A stretch of 64,000 bases of DNA from Saccharomonospora viridis DSM 43017 (GCF_000023865.1 NC_013159.1:3746001-3810000); one strand, 5' to 3'. Counted from the first letter of the stretch, positions 18,896 to 29,750 are shown. Notes: a model not told the origin generated them from the sequence alone. Made by a program: numbers and translations.

Positions 18896-21586
18896 TTGGG
18901 TCTTGGAGAAGCTCGTTTCCACAAAGAGTGGTTACTTCCGGGCGCAGTGGCGGTGGGCGCGGCCGCAGCCATGACAGGCGACCTGGTTTTCGGCATTCTC
19001 CCCGACGAATGGGCGGTCGTGGGGTGGACGAGCGCCGCCGTGCTGGTCGGTGGACTCACGTTCACAGTGCAGCGGTATTACAACAAAACGCGCACTGTAG
19101 CGGCGATCAACACTCCCTCCATCGATCATCTTCCGCCCGCACACGATCTCGTAGCGAGAAGCGTGCTGAGCCGGGCCCTGCTTCAAGAATTGGCTGACGT
19201 CCGATCACCCAGAGGGCTACTACCCAATACGCCGTCTGAGCACCAAGGACAGGCCACCGTGGTGGTCGTGCACGGGGCCGCGGGAATCGGCAAAACAACC
19301 CTGGCCCTACACACCGCGCATCGGGTGAAGAAAAACTATCCCGACGCCCGGTTGTACATCGACCTGCGGGGCGACGGCGATTCGCCGAGAACCAGTGCAC
19401 AAGCCCTCGAGTGGTTTCTTCGTAGCCTCGGTGTGGCCCCGACCGAGATCCCACGCCGCACAGGCGACCGTGCCAGTCTCTTCCGTAGCCTCACAAACCC
19501 GCTCAGGGCTTTGATCGTCCTCGACAACGCGTACTCGACAGAACAAATCCTGCCACTCATTCCCTCGGGCCCCGGCTGCGCTGTACTGATCACCAGCCGA
19601 CGGGCCCTGTCCGTCGGAAACATCTCGCGCCACCGGATGGTCCGGGTGGAGTTACCGCAGGAGGACGAAGCACTGACCATCCTGGCCCACTACGCAGGCG
19701 AAGAGCGCATCGCGGAGGACCCCGCCGTCGCACTGGAGCTCGTGCAGTTCTGTGGCCGGCTACCGCTCGCGCTGCGGATCGTCGGTGCTCGGCTACGAGC
19801 ACGTCCCGACCTGACGCTCCGCCATATGCGGGCTCGGCTGACGAGTGAGCGGTCCCGACTCAGAGAACTCGTCTACGACAACGAGAGTCTGCAAGCATGC
19901 CTGCTGCTCAGTTACCGGGAGCTCACGAGGGAAGCACAACAGTCACTCGGCCTCCTCGGCCACTTACCGGCAGGGCGACTCACCAATTGGCACGTCACGG
20001 CATCCGGCCTTCCGGAGGAGACGGCGCTGCCCGTCGCGGACGAACTGGTTGAGACGTGCATGATGCAGTCAGTAAGCGGCGATGACACCGGGCCGCAATA
20101 CTCGATCCACGACCTCGTACGAGTTTTCGCCTCCGCGCAATACGAGCAACTCCCACTCGATGAACGCCGGAAACTCGAACGTCGGCTGATCGAGGCATAC
20201 AAGGACGCCGTTTTGAGCCTGGCCGCCTCCCGAGCCCCCGAACTCGCCGCCCAGGAGGCCGTGACACCGTCAGACCGGCTGGACGGCCTACCGGCAGCGG
20301 AATGGGTCGCGCTCGAGTCCGATCGGCTGGTCTGGGCCTGTGAGCGAGCACGGGAACTCGGACTCCCTCGCACGGCCTCGCTGATCGCCGAGTCCGCCTC
20401 GTACTTCCTCGAGGACTTGAACCTCACCCCCGAGACAGTGGAAACCCTGCTGGACCACGACCAGCCGGAGCGGCCGCGAACGATGCAGGCACTGGTCCGC
20501 GCTCGGGCGTCATTGCGAGTCGCGGCCCATGACCCCGAAACCGCTTTGACACTGTTGTCCTCAACCCCGGCCGACGCCGACGAGTACTCGGCGGCACGCC
20601 ACAAAGCGGACCTCGCTCGTGTCCACCTGGTGAACAGCGACTTCCCCCAGGCACGGGCTCATATGACCGAGGCCGTACACGCCCTGCGCGAGTTAAACGA
20701 CGTATGGCACTTACTCGTGTCCTTGGAGAAACTCGGCGAGATCCTCCGAGCGCAAGGCAGGCCAGCGGAGGCGGAGACGTGCCAGCGTGAGGCGCTTGAC
20801 ATGGCACGTCGTTTCGGGGATCTCAGAGCCACCGCGCGGCTTCGCAGATCCCTCGCCGAAACATTGGGTTATCTCCGGGAATTGACCGAAGCGCAGGAAC
20901 ACCTCCAAGCCGCGTTGGCGGACTTCCGCAGACTGCGTGACCGCCGGTGGGAGGCCGCGACGCTGTACGCGCTGGGGAAGATATACCGGCTACAGGCCAA
21001 ACGGGACCTCGCCCTTGAATGCTATGCACATGCACTCCGCATCTTCGAGCCCATGGGAGAACGACTGTGGGTCGGGCGAATCCACAACGCGCGGATCAGG
21101 GTCCTCGCCGGTATGGGACGGCTACGTCGCGCTCAGCAGGAGGCAGAACGAGCGCTTTCAATTTTCGAGGAGCTAGGACACACCCTGTGGTACTCCCACA
21201 CGCTGCGAGACGTCGGATGGCTCCAAATACGGACCGGTTCACCGGAGAAGGCGATACCGCCTTTGACTAAAGCGATCGAACGGACACGACAAGCGGGCGA
21301 TGCGTACGCGGAAGCCATGGCACGACACTTGCGGGGCATCGCATACCGTGAGACCAACCGTTTCGCCGAAGCGCGGCAGGAGTTCGGCCGAGCACTCGAG
21401 ATCTACCGCACAGGAAGATACACGTGGACCGAAGCCGCCTGCGCCCACGACTTCATCCGCGCTTTACGTGCTGAGGGCGCACACGACGAGGCCGACCGTG
21501 TCGAGTCGACTCTCAAGACGAGCAATCCTTTGTTCGAGCGCATGGCAGGACGCAACGGGGCGGTGGCGATACCGGACGAGGACTGA
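18896..21586 (+). CDS. Membrane-anchored STAND ATPase with NB-ARC and TPR repeats
   Basis: An 896-residue STAND-class ATPase. Two N-terminal hydrophobic segments (GAVAVGAAAAMTGDLVFGIL, then WAVVGWTSAAVLVGGLTF) suggest membrane anchoring. The NB-ARC domain follows at about 100-400, with Walker A VVHGAAGIGKTTLA, Walker B RALIVLDNAYS, GxP-like LPLALRIVGARL and an MHD-region equivalent SIHDLVRVFA. The last 400 residues are helical TPR-like repeats. It resembles the C-terminal part of AfsR/SARP regulators but lacks their DNA-binding and BTA domains. The start is a TTG after GAGAGGGGGAGG. Base composition is less GC-rich than that of the neighbours, and the 170 bases upstream are A/T-rich, suggesting acquisition. 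The ligand and output are unknown. Confidence 0.87.
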   Translation: MGLGEARFHKEWLLPGAVAVGAAAAMTGDLVFGILPDEWAVVGWTSAAVLVGGLTFTVQRYYNKTRTVAAINTPSIDHLPPAHDLVARSVLSRALLQELADVRSPRGLLPNTPSEHQGQATVVVVHGAAGIGKTTLALHTAHRVKKNYPDARLYIDLRGDGDSPRTSAQALEWFLRSLGVAPTEIPRRTGDRASLFRSLTNPLRALIVLDNAYSTEQILPLIPSGPGCAVLITSRRALSVGNISRHRMVRVELPQEDEALTILAHYAGEERIAEDPAVALELVQFCGRLPLALRIVGARLRARPDLTLRHMRARLTSERSRLRELVYDNESLQACLLLSYRELTREAQQSLGLLGHLPAGRLTNWHVTASGLPEETALPVADELVETCMMQSVSGDDTGPQYSIHDLVRVFASAQYEQLPLDERRKLERRLIEAYKDAVLSLAASRAPELAAQEAVTPSDRLDGLPAAEWVALESDRLVWACERARELGLPRTASLIAESASYFLEDLNLTPETVETLLDHDQPERPRTMQALVRARASLRVAAHDPETALTLLSSTPADADEYSAARHKADLARVHLVNSDFPQARAHMTEAVHALRELNDVWHLLVSLEKLGEILRAQGRPAEAETCQREALDMARRFGDLRATARLRRSLAETLGYLRELTEAQEHLQAALADFRRLRDRRWEAATLYALGKIYRLQAKRDLALECYAHALRIFEPMGERLWVGRIHNARIRVLAGMGRLRRAQQEAERALSIFEELGHTLWYSHTLRDVGWLQIRTGSPEKAIPPLTKAIERTRQAGDAYAEAMARHLRGIAYRETNRFAEARQEFGRALEIYRTGRYTWTEAACAHDFIRALRAEGAHDEADRVESTLKTSNPLFERMAGRNGAVAIPDED

Positions 21587-21589
21587 CGC

Positions 21590-22144
21590 TCACACCTTCT
21601 GGCCGTTGCGGTCGACCACGTGTCCGTCCGGCCAGGAGGGCCACTCGGCGGTGACCGGCAGCACCATCACGACGGCGGGGTCGGGCCCGGGCCGTTGGTC
21701 ACCGTCGATCATGGTGCTCCGAGAGGTGGTCGCTCGCCAACCACAGCGTTCGTAGAACGGAACGATCCCACGTCGACAGGTCAGGAAACCGAAGGGGAGG
21801 TCGAAGCCGGTCAGCACGTCGGTGGCCTCGTCCAGCAGCCTCCTGCCCAACCCCCGACCGCGGAAGTCCGGGTGGACCATCACCAGTCCGACCTCGCCGA
21901 CGAGGACACTCGCACCGGTGTCGAGGACCCGGAGGAATCTCCGCAGCACCCCCAGATGTGCGACGACGTGGTCACCGAGTTCCCCGATGATCCGCACCTC
22001 CGGCCGGGCGAAAGCCCAACTGCGCGCTCCCCGGTAGAGCTCGGAGTAGGCCGGGAACGACAAGGCCAGCGCCCGCGCGAGGCCCTCGTGTCGCTCCCTC
22101 GGTGTCTCGCTCTCCCAGGCCAGTGTCCAGCGCAGCTCGTTCAC
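21590..22144 (-). CDS. GNAT-family N-acetyltransferase
   Basis: A 184-residue GNAT acetyltransferase. The acetyl-CoA-binding motif A is LVMVHPDFRGRGLGRRLLDEA (core RGRGLGRRL near residue 115); motif B is seen in GIVPFYERCGWRA. The N-terminal half begins MNELRWTLAWESETPRERHEG and resembles nodulation-type NodA/aminoglycoside 2'-N-acetyltransferase relatives, but the substrate cannot be read from the sequence. It converges on the STAND gene with only three bases between stops. Confidence 0.85.
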   Translation of the reverse strand: MNELRWTLAWESETPRERHEGLARALALSFPAYSELYRGARSWAFARPEVRIIGELGDHVVAHLGVLRRFLRVLDTGASVLVGEVGLVMVHPDFRGRGLGRRLLDEATDVLTGFDLPFGFLTCRRGIVPFYERCGWRATTSRSTMIDGDQRPGPDPAVVMVLPVTAEWPSWPDGHVVDRNGQKV

Positions 22145-22228
22145 GTACCTCTTCTACCACCGGCCTCGTCACCGGTGAAGCGAGTCACGTGTTCACGCAC
22201 CGGGTCGACACAGGTCAACCGACACAGG

Positions 22229-22678
22229 TCAACCGCGGGAACGCTCCTCGTCCTCGAGCAGGGCCTCAAGAGCGGGGACAGCCGCGATGAGGGCGCTTTT
22301 GTGCTCCGGGGAGAGCCGGTCGATCCGCTTGCTCAACTCCCGGACACGGGTGGACTGCACCTCGGCCAACAGTCGCTCCCCCTCGTCCGTGAGCGCCACC
22401 AGCCAGGCCCGCCGATCCACCGGATCGGATTCCCGATACAGGTAGCCGCTGTCGACCAACGCCGAGACGATGCGCGACATGGTGGCCGCCGCGACCCCTT
22501 CCCGGGCGGCGAGATCACCCAGCCTCATCCGGCCGCAGGCGGCGAGCGTGGCCATGGCCGAGATCGCCCCGGTCCCCGGTCCCGGCGCCCCGGCCTGGCG
22601 CAGTGTCCGGGACAGCCGTCCTATAGTGAGAAACAGCCTGCCGGGTACGTCGGAGGACGGCTCGTTCGACTCGGTCAC
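22229..22678 (-). CDS. MarR-family transcriptional regulator
   Basis: A 149-residue winged-helix regulator. The recognition region is MRLGDLAAREGVAAATMSRIVSALVDSGYL, and the wing is RESDPVDRRAWLVALTDEGERLL, both typical of MarR. The GTG at 22678 is chosen because AAGGAG lies six bases upstream; a longer frame adds about 32 residues without family similarity. It stands between the thi operon and the GNAT gene, with no obvious co-transcribed target, and may act on itself. Confidence 0.88.
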   Translation of the reverse strand: MTESNEPSSDVPGRLFLTIGRLSRTLRQAGAPGPGTGAISAMATLAACGRMRLGDLAAREGVAAATMSRIVSALVDSGYLYRESDPVDRRAWLVALTDEGERLLAEVQSTRVRELSKRIDRLSPEHKSALIAAVPALEALLEDEERSRG

Positions 22679-22778
22679 GTAGGGCTCCTTCGATCCGCAT
22701 TCCACTCGTACCTGGCCGTGGATCGCCGTACACCTTACGTGTGTGTCCGAGTGGGTCCGACGGAGCCCGGTCACAAGA

Positions 22779-23758
<980 letters not shown>

Positions 23759-23775
<17 letters not shown>

Positions 23776-24886
23776 CAACGTGCTCCTCACTCGTGATCCT
23801 GTCCGGTCGCGCACGTTCCGTGCCGTCGGGTGGCCGGGTGTTCGACAACCACGCGAGCACGGCGTCCGCCGTGACGGGGGCGAGCAACAGTCCGTTCCGG
23901 TGATGACCCGTCGCCGCGTACACGCCGTCACGCAAGGGCCCCAGGTACGGCATGTTGTCGGCACTGCCCGCACGGAGTCCCGCCGCGGTCTCGAGCAACT
24001 CGTATTCGGCGACACCGGGGAAGATCCGTTCGGCGGCCTCGATCAATTCCCGCACGCCCCGGGCCGTCACCGCTGTGTCGAACCCGGCCTCGTACTGGGT
24101 GGCGCCCAGCACGAGGCCCCCGTTCTCCCTCGGAACCAGGTACACCGGCCGTCCCTCCGACACGGCCCTGACCGTGTGTCGAGGAGGGGGCAGCGTGCCC
24201 CGGCGGCAGCGCAGGCGCAGCACCTCGCCCTTCAGCGGGCGCACGGCCGTCGCCAGTTCCGGATGCAGCCGTCCGCTGTGTGCTCCCGCGGCGAGCACCA
24301 CCGCGTCGAATCGGCGTGTCCGTGAGGCCGTGGCCACACTGTCGCCGGTGAGCCGTACGGCGGTCTCGAGGACGAACTGCGCGCCCCGCGAACGCGCCGC
24401 CGACAGCAACGCCTCCAACAGTTTGCGGTTGTCCACGAACACGTCACTCGGCACGAGCAGCCCGGAACGCACCGCGCCGAGGCCGGGTTCCGTCTTACGG
24501 AGTCCCCTGCCGGTGACGAACGTGGCCTGCCTGCCGATCCCGTCGAGGTACTGCCTGAGGATGTCGAGCTGCTCGGCGTCGGCGTGGTCGAACGCGGCGA
24601 TGATCGTGCCCTGTTCGGACAGACCGCAGTCGAATCCCGCCGCCCGCAGTTCGCGGGCGAAACGTGGCCAACGACGCAGGGACTCCTCCCCCAGCGCCAG
24701 CGCGGCCTCCTCGCCGGGCCACGCCTCGGCGACGGGGGCCAACATGCCGCCCGCGACCCATGAGGCACCACCACGGGCGGGCTCCGGGTCGAACACGGTG
24801 ACACGATGCCCTGCCGCGGCCGCCTTCCACGCCACGGCCAGCCCGATGACGCCGGCCCCGACGACCGCGAGGTCGACTCGCGACAT
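23759..24886 (-). CDS. thiO: Glycine oxidase ThiO
   Basis: A 375-residue FAD-dependent amine oxidase that oxidises glycine to dehydroglycine for ThiG. The dinucleotide-binding fold is [19 protein letters not shown] at the N-terminus, and the C-terminal flavin motif is [17 protein letters not shown]. The ATG at 24886 is favoured by the family N-terminus; an in-frame GTG three codons earlier (24895) is the alternative. The TPP riboswitch directly upstream controls the thiO-thiS-thiG operon. Confidence 0.95.
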
Positions 24887-24905
24887 TTCCCTCACCAGAC
24901 GATCA

Positions 24906-24993
24906 CGCTCCCTGCGCCGGTATGACCCGGATCAGGTTCCACGGTCGGAGCGCCCCCGCTCCCTCTCAGCCCTCTTGGGCTCCCGTGCGGACG
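24906..24993 (-). promoter_or_regulatory. TPP riboswitch upstream of thiO-thiS-thiG
   Basis: Read on the minus strand: GAGGGCTGAGAGGGAGC, then ACCTGATCCGGGTCATACCG and the closing GCGCAGGGAGCG. These are the conserved THI-box blocks. It ends about 20 bases before the thiO start codon, so TPP binding would hide the start region. Confidence 0.95.
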
Positions 24994-25022
24994 CAGCCAG
25001 CCTACCCCGCGTCGGGCCGTAC

Positions 25023-25028
25023 TACGGT
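25023..25028 (+). promoter_or_regulatory. -10 element of a leaderless thiE transcript
   Basis: TACGGT followed by six bases and the thiE ATG at 25035. The promoter lies back-to-back with the TPP riboswitch of the divergent thiO operon; thiE itself has no visible riboswitch. Confidence 0.5.
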
Positions 25029-25034
25029 GGCGGT

Positions 25035-25712
25035 ATGCCTGGCCTCGACGGTGACCAGATCAGAAAACGTCTCGCGGACGCGAAGCTCTACCTCTGCACG
25101 GATGCGCGGTTGCCGCACGGCGACCTCGCCGAGTTCGTCGATGCCGCGCTCGCGGGAGGCGTGGACATCGTGCAGCTGCGGGACAAGACCGGCGGAGCGC
25201 CGTTGGAGGCGGCCCAGGAGATCGAGGCTTTGGAGATCCTCGCGCAGGCGTGCGCTCGGCACGGTGCGCTACTGGCGGTCAACGACCGCGCCGATGTCGC
25301 ACTGGCCGTGGACGCGGACGTCCTGCACCTCGGCCAGAACGACCTCCCCGTGTCGGTCGCCCGCCGCATCATCGGGGAGCGGCCGGTGATCGGTCGTTCG
25401 ACCCATTCGTTGGAGCAGGCGCGCGCGGCCTCCGTCGAGGAGGGGGTCGACTACTTCTGCGTCGGACCGTGCTGGCCCACCCCCACCAAACCCGGTCGCC
25501 CCGCCCCCGGCCTGGACCTCGTACGGGCCGTGGCAGACGGGATCGAGACCTCTCGGCCGTGGTTCGCGATCGGCGGGATAGACCGGCAACGGCTCGACAA
25601 GGTGGTGGAGGCGGGCGCACACCGCGTCGTCGTCGTACGGGCCATCACCGAGGCCGACGATCCGGCGGAGGCGGCACGCGCCCTGCGTGACGGACTCGTC
25701 GCGGTGGGCTGA
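25035..25712 (+). CDS. thiE: Thiamine-phosphate synthase ThiE
   Basis: A 225-residue TIM-barrel enzyme joining HMP-pyrophosphate and thiazole phosphate into thiamine phosphate. Motifs: [82 protein letters not shown] and [11 protein letters not shown]. The ATG at 25035 follows a -10 element by six bases; a longer upstream frame overlaps the riboswitch and thiO and is rejected. It is divergent from thiO-thiS-thiG, so the window encodes both halves of the pathway and the coupling step. Confidence 0.96.
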   Translation: MPGLDGDQIRKRLADAKLYLCTDARLPHGDLAEFVDAALAGGVDIVQLRDKTGGAPLEAAQEIEALEILAQACARHGALLAVNDRADVALAVDADVLHLGQNDLPVSVARRIIGERPVIGRSTHSLEQARAASVEEGVDYFCVGPCWPTPTKPGRPAPGLDLVRAVADGIETSRPWFAIGGIDRQRLDKVVEAGAHRVVVVRAITEADDPAEAARALRDGLVAVG

Positions 25713-25809
25713 GGTTCCGATCGGGCCTCCGCGGCCCGCTTCAGCCCGCTGTCTACCGCTGTTCAGCGGACCGACCGGCGGCGCCGTCCGATGCCGAGCC
25801 CACGCGGCC

Positions 25810-26718
25810 TCAGCCCTCCGAGGTCGACGGCGCCTGGTCACCCGCCCCCGAACCACCGCCGGGCTGGGTGGGCTGAGGTTCCTGGGTGGGCTGCTCGGGT
25901 GCCGTCGTGCGCTCACCGCCGGGCTGAGTCGGTTGGGTCGGCTGCGTCGGCTGGACCGGCTGGGTCGGTTGGGCCGGCTGCGTCGGCACCGGCTGCACGT
26001 CCGTCGTGGGCTGCGTTCCGTCGGTGCCCGGCTGGTACTCGCCGTACTGGGTCGACGTGGGTGGGGTCGTGACCTCACCGTCGACTTCCTGCTCGACGCC
26101 GGTGTCGTCCTCCTGCGGCTGGGGCTCTCCGGCCACGCCGGCACCACCGCGCACGATGCTGCCCACCGTGGTGTGTCCCTCTCCCGACAGCGCCTTGCCG
26201 GTGACCCCTTCGTATCCGGTCACCACCAACATGCACAACAGGAATCCGAGCGCACTCGTGGCCGCCAGCACCGGACCTCGACGTCGCCACCACTGCCGCC
26301 GCTCCCGGGCGTCCTCAGCGGCACCGGAGGAGGCCAGCACCCGGGTGCGTTCCATGGCCGCCGTGTACTCGGTCAACTGCTCCGAGGTGGGAGCGGCCAG
26401 GTACACGGTCTTGTCGGGATCGACCTCCGGGCCGGTCCGCTGTCGTCCGCCACGGAGCGACCGGAAGACCGACAACTTCTGCGCGGCTTCCTTCGTCCGT
26501 TCCAGCGAGCGCATGTACAACTCGCTGCCGAGCGTGGTCACCACGCTGAGCAGGCCCGCGCCGAGCACCGTGCCGTACACACCCAAGGTCGAACACAGGA
26601 ACGCCGCCGTCACCGCGGCCAGCGCGGCGGCCGTCACCTGCGCAGGCGACATGCCCGACTTCTTCGAGTCCTCGTCTTCGATCTTCTGCTTGTCGTCCTT
26701 ATTCTTGACGTCGCTCAT
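25810..26718 (-). CDS. Two-helix membrane protein with Pro-Thr-Gln repeat tail
   Basis: A 302-residue protein of unknown function. It starts with a charged cytoplasmic stretch (KNKDDKQKIEDEDSKK), then a membrane segment with Ala/Gly-rich helices (AAALAAVTAAFLCSTLGVYG and the following hydrophobic stretch), a central charged cytoplasmic region of about 90 residues, a second helix (GPVLAATSALGFLLCMLVVT), and an outer tail with about ten PTQP-type repeats ending in Gly/Ser. The start at 26718 is chosen over an earlier ATG because it precedes the charged N-terminus. No family was recognised; the repeats resemble wall-spanning stalks. Confidence 0.75.
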   Translation of the reverse strand: MSDVKNKDDKQKIEDEDSKKSGMSPAQVTAAALAAVTAAFLCSTLGVYGTVLGAGLLSVVTTLGSELYMRSLERTKEAAQKLSVFRSLRGGRQRTGPEVDPDKTVYLAAPTSEQLTEYTAAMERTRVLASSGAAEDARERRQWWRRRGPVLAATSALGFLLCMLVVTGYEGVTGKALSGEGHTTVGSIVRGGAGVAGEPQPQEDDTGVEQEVDGEVTTPPTSTQYGEYQPGTDGTQPTTDVQPVPTQPAQPTQPVQPTQPTQPTQPGGERTTAPEQPTQEPQPTQPGGGSGAGDQAPSTSEG

Positions 26719-26872
26719 ACTCTCGATCTGCTCGCACTCCCCGGACACCCCTCTAACGGGAGAATCGTTCGAGTTGCTCCCAGCGTTGCCCGACGTGAGC
26801 ACGATTACGTTCCGAGGCGCGTGACGGAACGAGCACCATCGAGTCCACTCTGGACACAGAGCGACGACGCGG

Positions 26873-27607
26873 TCACGGACGGGTCAACGTCGTGACGAAC
26901 TTGTAGCGGTCACCCCGGTAGATCGAATGGACGTACTCGACCGGTTTGCCGTCCACGGCGAAGGTCTGCCGCTCCAGCAGCAGCACCGGCATCCCGACAT
27001 CCGCGCCGAGCAGTTCGGCCTCCTGCGGGCCCGCCAACGATGTTTCGATGGTCTCCTCCGCCCGCTCCAGCTCCACGCCGTAGCGTTCCTGCAACGCTTC
27101 GTACAGCGATCCACCCGACTCGATGTGCTTACGCAGCCCGCGGAACCGTGCCGACGGCAGATGAGTGGTCTCCAACGCCATGGGCTCACCGTCGGCCAGG
27201 CGCAACCTCTGCACCCGCAGGACCTTCGCCCCGGTACGGATCCTCAGCAGCTTGGGCAGGTCCCCTTCGGCCGGGATCTCGTCGATCTCCAGCAGCCGCG
27301 ACGACGGCTCCCGCCCCTGAGCGCGGATGTCCTCGGTGTAGGAGGACAACTGCAGTCGCTGGGCGATCTTGGGTTCCGCCGCGAACGTTCCCTTGCCCTG
27401 CACCCTGTGCAACCTGCCCTCGGCCGTCAGGTCCGCCAACGCCTGCCGAACCGTGGTCCGGGAGACGCCGAACTCCGTCGCCAGCGACCGCTCAGTCGGG
27501 ATGGCCGCGCCGGGCGGCAGGGATTCGAGTAAGTCGAGCAGGTGTTGTTTGAGCGCCCAGTACTTCGGTTCCCGCGGCGCTCTCGTCCTGGAAAGCGTGT
27601 CCACCAT
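26873..27607 (-). CDS. GntR/HutC-family regulator, DasR-like
   Basis: A 244-residue regulator with an N-terminal GntR winged helix ([26 protein letters not shown], then [16 protein letters not shown]) and a C-terminal UTRA effector domain (about 95-240) as in HutC/DasR/NagR, which bind amino-sugar phosphates. The ATG at 27607 follows AAGGGAG at six bases. It is divergent from a sugar isomerase/kinase pair, and a site closely matching the DasR operator (dre) lies between them at 27686-27702. The likely inducer is a GlcNAc- or glucosamine-derived phosphate. It may be DasR itself or a close paralog. Confidence 0.9.
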   Translation of the reverse strand: MVDTLSRTRAPREPKYWALKQHLLDLLESLPPGAAIPTERSLATEFGVSRTTVRQALADLTAEGRLHRVQGKGTFAAEPKIAQRLQLSSYTEDIRAQGREPSSRLLEIDEIPAEGDLPKLLRIRTGAKVLRVQRLRLADGEPMALETTHLPSARFRGLRKHIESGGSLYEALQERYGVELERAEETIETSLAGPQEAELLGADVGMPVLLLERQTFAVDGKPVEYVHSIYRGDRYKFVTTLTRP

Positions 27608-27685
27608 TGCCGACTCCCTTAACTGCGACACCTACCCCCCTCACTTGGAACGTACCCTTCGGATAGTACGTTGAACGTGTCCGAA

Positions 27686-27702
27686 AATGGTCTAGACCGG
27701 TT
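27686..27702. promoter_or_regulatory. dre-like operator of the DasR/GntR regulator
   Basis: AATGGTCTAGACCGGTT contains TGGTCTAGACC, a near-perfect palindrome matching the DasR responsive element core (T/A)GGTCTAGACCA. It lies 14 bases before the isomerase ATG. A second inverted repeat, AACGTAC/GTACGTT (27649-27655 and 27666-27672), sits closer to the regulator gene. Confidence 0.8.
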
Positions 27703-27716
27703 CGGAAGGGCCTCGG

Positions 27717-28796
27717 ATGACCGACTCGGGTGAAGGCAGGGTGGAAACCGTGAACGACGTCGGACCTGGCAAGCACATGGCCGAGGAAGTGGCCGAACAA
27801 CCGGACGTGCTTGCGAAGCTCGTCCAGGCCCGTTCCGACATCGCCACTGTGGGTGACGCGATCGTAAAGCGCAGTCCCCGATTCGTGCTCCTGGCGGCAC
27901 GGGGCACCAGCGACCACGCGGCGATCTACGCCAAATACCTCGTCGAGGTACTGCTGGGACTGCCCGCGGGACTCGTGTCACCGTCCACCACCACCCTCTA
28001 CCGAGCCGAGCAGGACCTGACCGACGTACTCCTGCTCACCGTCAGCCAAAGCGGTGGTTCTTACGACCTGTTGGAGGTCACCCAGGCCGCGCGGTCCCGC
28101 GGCGCGCTGACCGTGGCCGTCACCAACACACCGTCGTCGCCGCTGGAGGAAGCCGCGGAACTGTCGGTGGACGTGCAGGCGGGCACCGAGAAGGCGGTCG
28201 CCGCCACCAAGACCTACACCGCCACGTTGTTGGCGCTGTACCTGCTGGTCGACGCCATGCGGAACGGCACGGGCGAACACGTCGCCGACATCGGTGAACT
28301 CGCGTCGCGCACCCTCACCGACACGGTCGAGGACGTCGAACGCGCCGTCGCGCGGTACCGATTCGCCGACCGCATCCTCACCACGGCGCGCGGCTACTCC
28401 TACGCCACCGCGTTGGAGGGGTCGCTGAAGCTCTCGGAGACGAGCTACCTGCCGACCCGCGCCTACAGCGGCGCGGACCTGCTCCACGGCCCCATCGCCG
28501 CCGTGGACACCGAGACGGCGGTGGTGGGCGTCGCCGGGATCGGGGCGGGCGGCGCCTCGATGCTCGACGTGTTCGCCACGTTGTCCGAGCGGGGAGCCGA
28601 CCTGCTGTGCGTCGGATCGGCCGCATGGTCGGTGCCCTCCGCCAGCCTGACGATCCCCGTCCCGGAGGTCGCCGAGGAAGTCGCCCCGATCCTGGAGGTA
28701 CTGCCTCTGCAGCGCCTGGCGCTCGAACTCGCCCTGGCGCGCGGGTTCGACCCCGACCGGCCACGTGGCTTGCGCAAGGTGACGAGGACGCGATGA
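27717..28796 (+). CDS. Double-SIS sugar isomerase/deaminase (GlmS-C/AgaS-like)
   Basis: A 359-residue protein with two SIS domains, like the isomerase half of glucosamine-6-phosphate synthase but without the glutaminase part. Domain 1 contains LLAARGTSDHAAIYAKYLVE and SQSGGSYDLLEVTQAARS; the second domain contains ATALEGSLKLSETSYLPTRAYSGADLLHGPIA with the conserved Leu-His-Gly loop. It is likely a glucosamine-6-phosphate deaminase or related amino-sugar isomerase. The ATG has GGAAGGG eight bases upstream and lies just downstream of the dre site. Its stop overlaps the kinase start (ATGA). Confidence 0.88.
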   Translation: MTDSGEGRVETVNDVGPGKHMAEEVAEQPDVLAKLVQARSDIATVGDAIVKRSPRFVLLAARGTSDHAAIYAKYLVEVLLGLPAGLVSPSTTTLYRAEQDLTDVLLLTVSQSGGSYDLLEVTQAARSRGALTVAVTNTPSSPLEEAAELSVDVQAGTEKAVAATKTYTATLLALYLLVDAMRNGTGEHVADIGELASRTLTDTVEDVERAVARYRFADRILTTARGYSYATALEGSLKLSETSYLPTRAYSGADLLHGPIAAVDTETAVVGVAGIGAGGASMLDVFATLSERGADLLCVGSAAWSVPSASLTIPVPEVAEEVAPILEVLPLQRLALELALARGFDPDRPRGLRKVTRTR

Positions 28797-29749
28797 ACCT
28801 CGCGGTCGGGGTGGACGCCGGGGGCACGTCCACGCGGGCCTGGGTCGTCGACTCCACCGGCCACGTGTTGGGCCAGGGCGGCGCGGGCGGGGGGAATCCG
28901 AACTCACACCCGCCGGAATCCGCCGCCGAAGCGATGGTCGAGGCCACCGAGGCCGCCATGGCCGGACTCGATCCCACCGAGGTGCGCGCCTGGGTGATCG
29001 GCATGGCCGGACGCAGCAAACTCACCGACCCCGACGTCGCCGCCGTGTTCGAGCGGGCGTGGGCGCGCCTGGGCTTCCCCCACGCCCCCAGACCGCGCCT
29101 GGTCACGGATGCCGAGGCGGCGTTCGTGTCGGCGACGGCCGAGCCCGACGGCACGGTGCTCGTGGCGGGGACGGGCTCGATCGCCGGTCGGATCCGCGGC
29201 AGGAGCATGGTGTCCACGGTCGGGGGTTACGGCTGGCTGCTCGGTGACGAGGGTTCCGGGTTCTGGCTCGGCAGGCAGGCCGTGCGCACCGCGCTCGACG
29301 TGCTGAGCGGTGTTCATCCACCCTCGGCGCTCGCGGACGCGGTGCTCGACGCGACGGGTGTCAATCCCACGGCGCCCGACGCCGCGTACCGCTTGATCAC
29401 CGCGGTCAACGCCGAACCCCCCGTACACCTGGCGCGGTACGCGCCGCTGGTCAGCTCCGCTCACGCCGAGGGCGATCCCGCCGCGGTGTCGATCGTGGAA
29501 CACGCCGCGCGGTTGCTCACCGACACCGCGCTCGCCGCCCGCGACCCGGGCGAACGCACCCCGGTGGTGCTCGTCGGAAGCGTGCTCGGCGAGGGCAGCC
29601 CCGTGGGCGCCGCGGTGCGGACGGCGCTTCGCGCTACGGGCGACATCCCCGTGCTGAGCAGTGACAGCGGTGTGCGCGGCGCGGCCTGGCTCGCCGCGCT
29701 CGAGGCGTTCGGCCCCGACACCGCACGCCCGAGAACGAGTACGGTGTAA
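28793..29749 (+). CDS. BadF/BadG-type N-acetylglucosamine kinase
   Basis: A 318-residue ASKHA-fold kinase of the BadF/BadG/BcrA family, the group containing N-acetylglucosamine kinase. Phosphate-1 motif VGVDAGGTSTRAWVVD, phosphate-2 VLVAGTGSIAGRIRG, and the adenosine motif near VPVLSSDSGVRGAAWLAAL are visible. It overlaps the isomerase stop (ATGA), so kinase and isomerase/deaminase are made together, consistent with phosphorylation of GlcNAc before deamination. Both are downstream of the dre operator. A hairpin terminator follows. Confidence 0.88.
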   Translation: MNLAVGVDAGGTSTRAWVVDSTGHVLGQGGAGGGNPNSHPPESAAEAMVEATEAAMAGLDPTEVRAWVIGMAGRSKLTDPDVAAVFERAWARLGFPHAPRPRLVTDAEAAFVSATAEPDGTVLVAGTGSIAGRIRGRSMVSTVGGYGWLLGDEGSGFWLGRQAVRTALDVLSGVHPPSALADAVLDATGVNPTAPDAAYRLITAVNAEPPVHLARYAPLVSSAHAEGDPAAVSIVEHAARLLTDTALAARDPGERTPVVLVGSVLGEGSPVGAAVRTALRATGDIPVLSSDSGVRGAAWLAALEAFGPDTARPRTSTV

Positions 29750-29750
29750 C

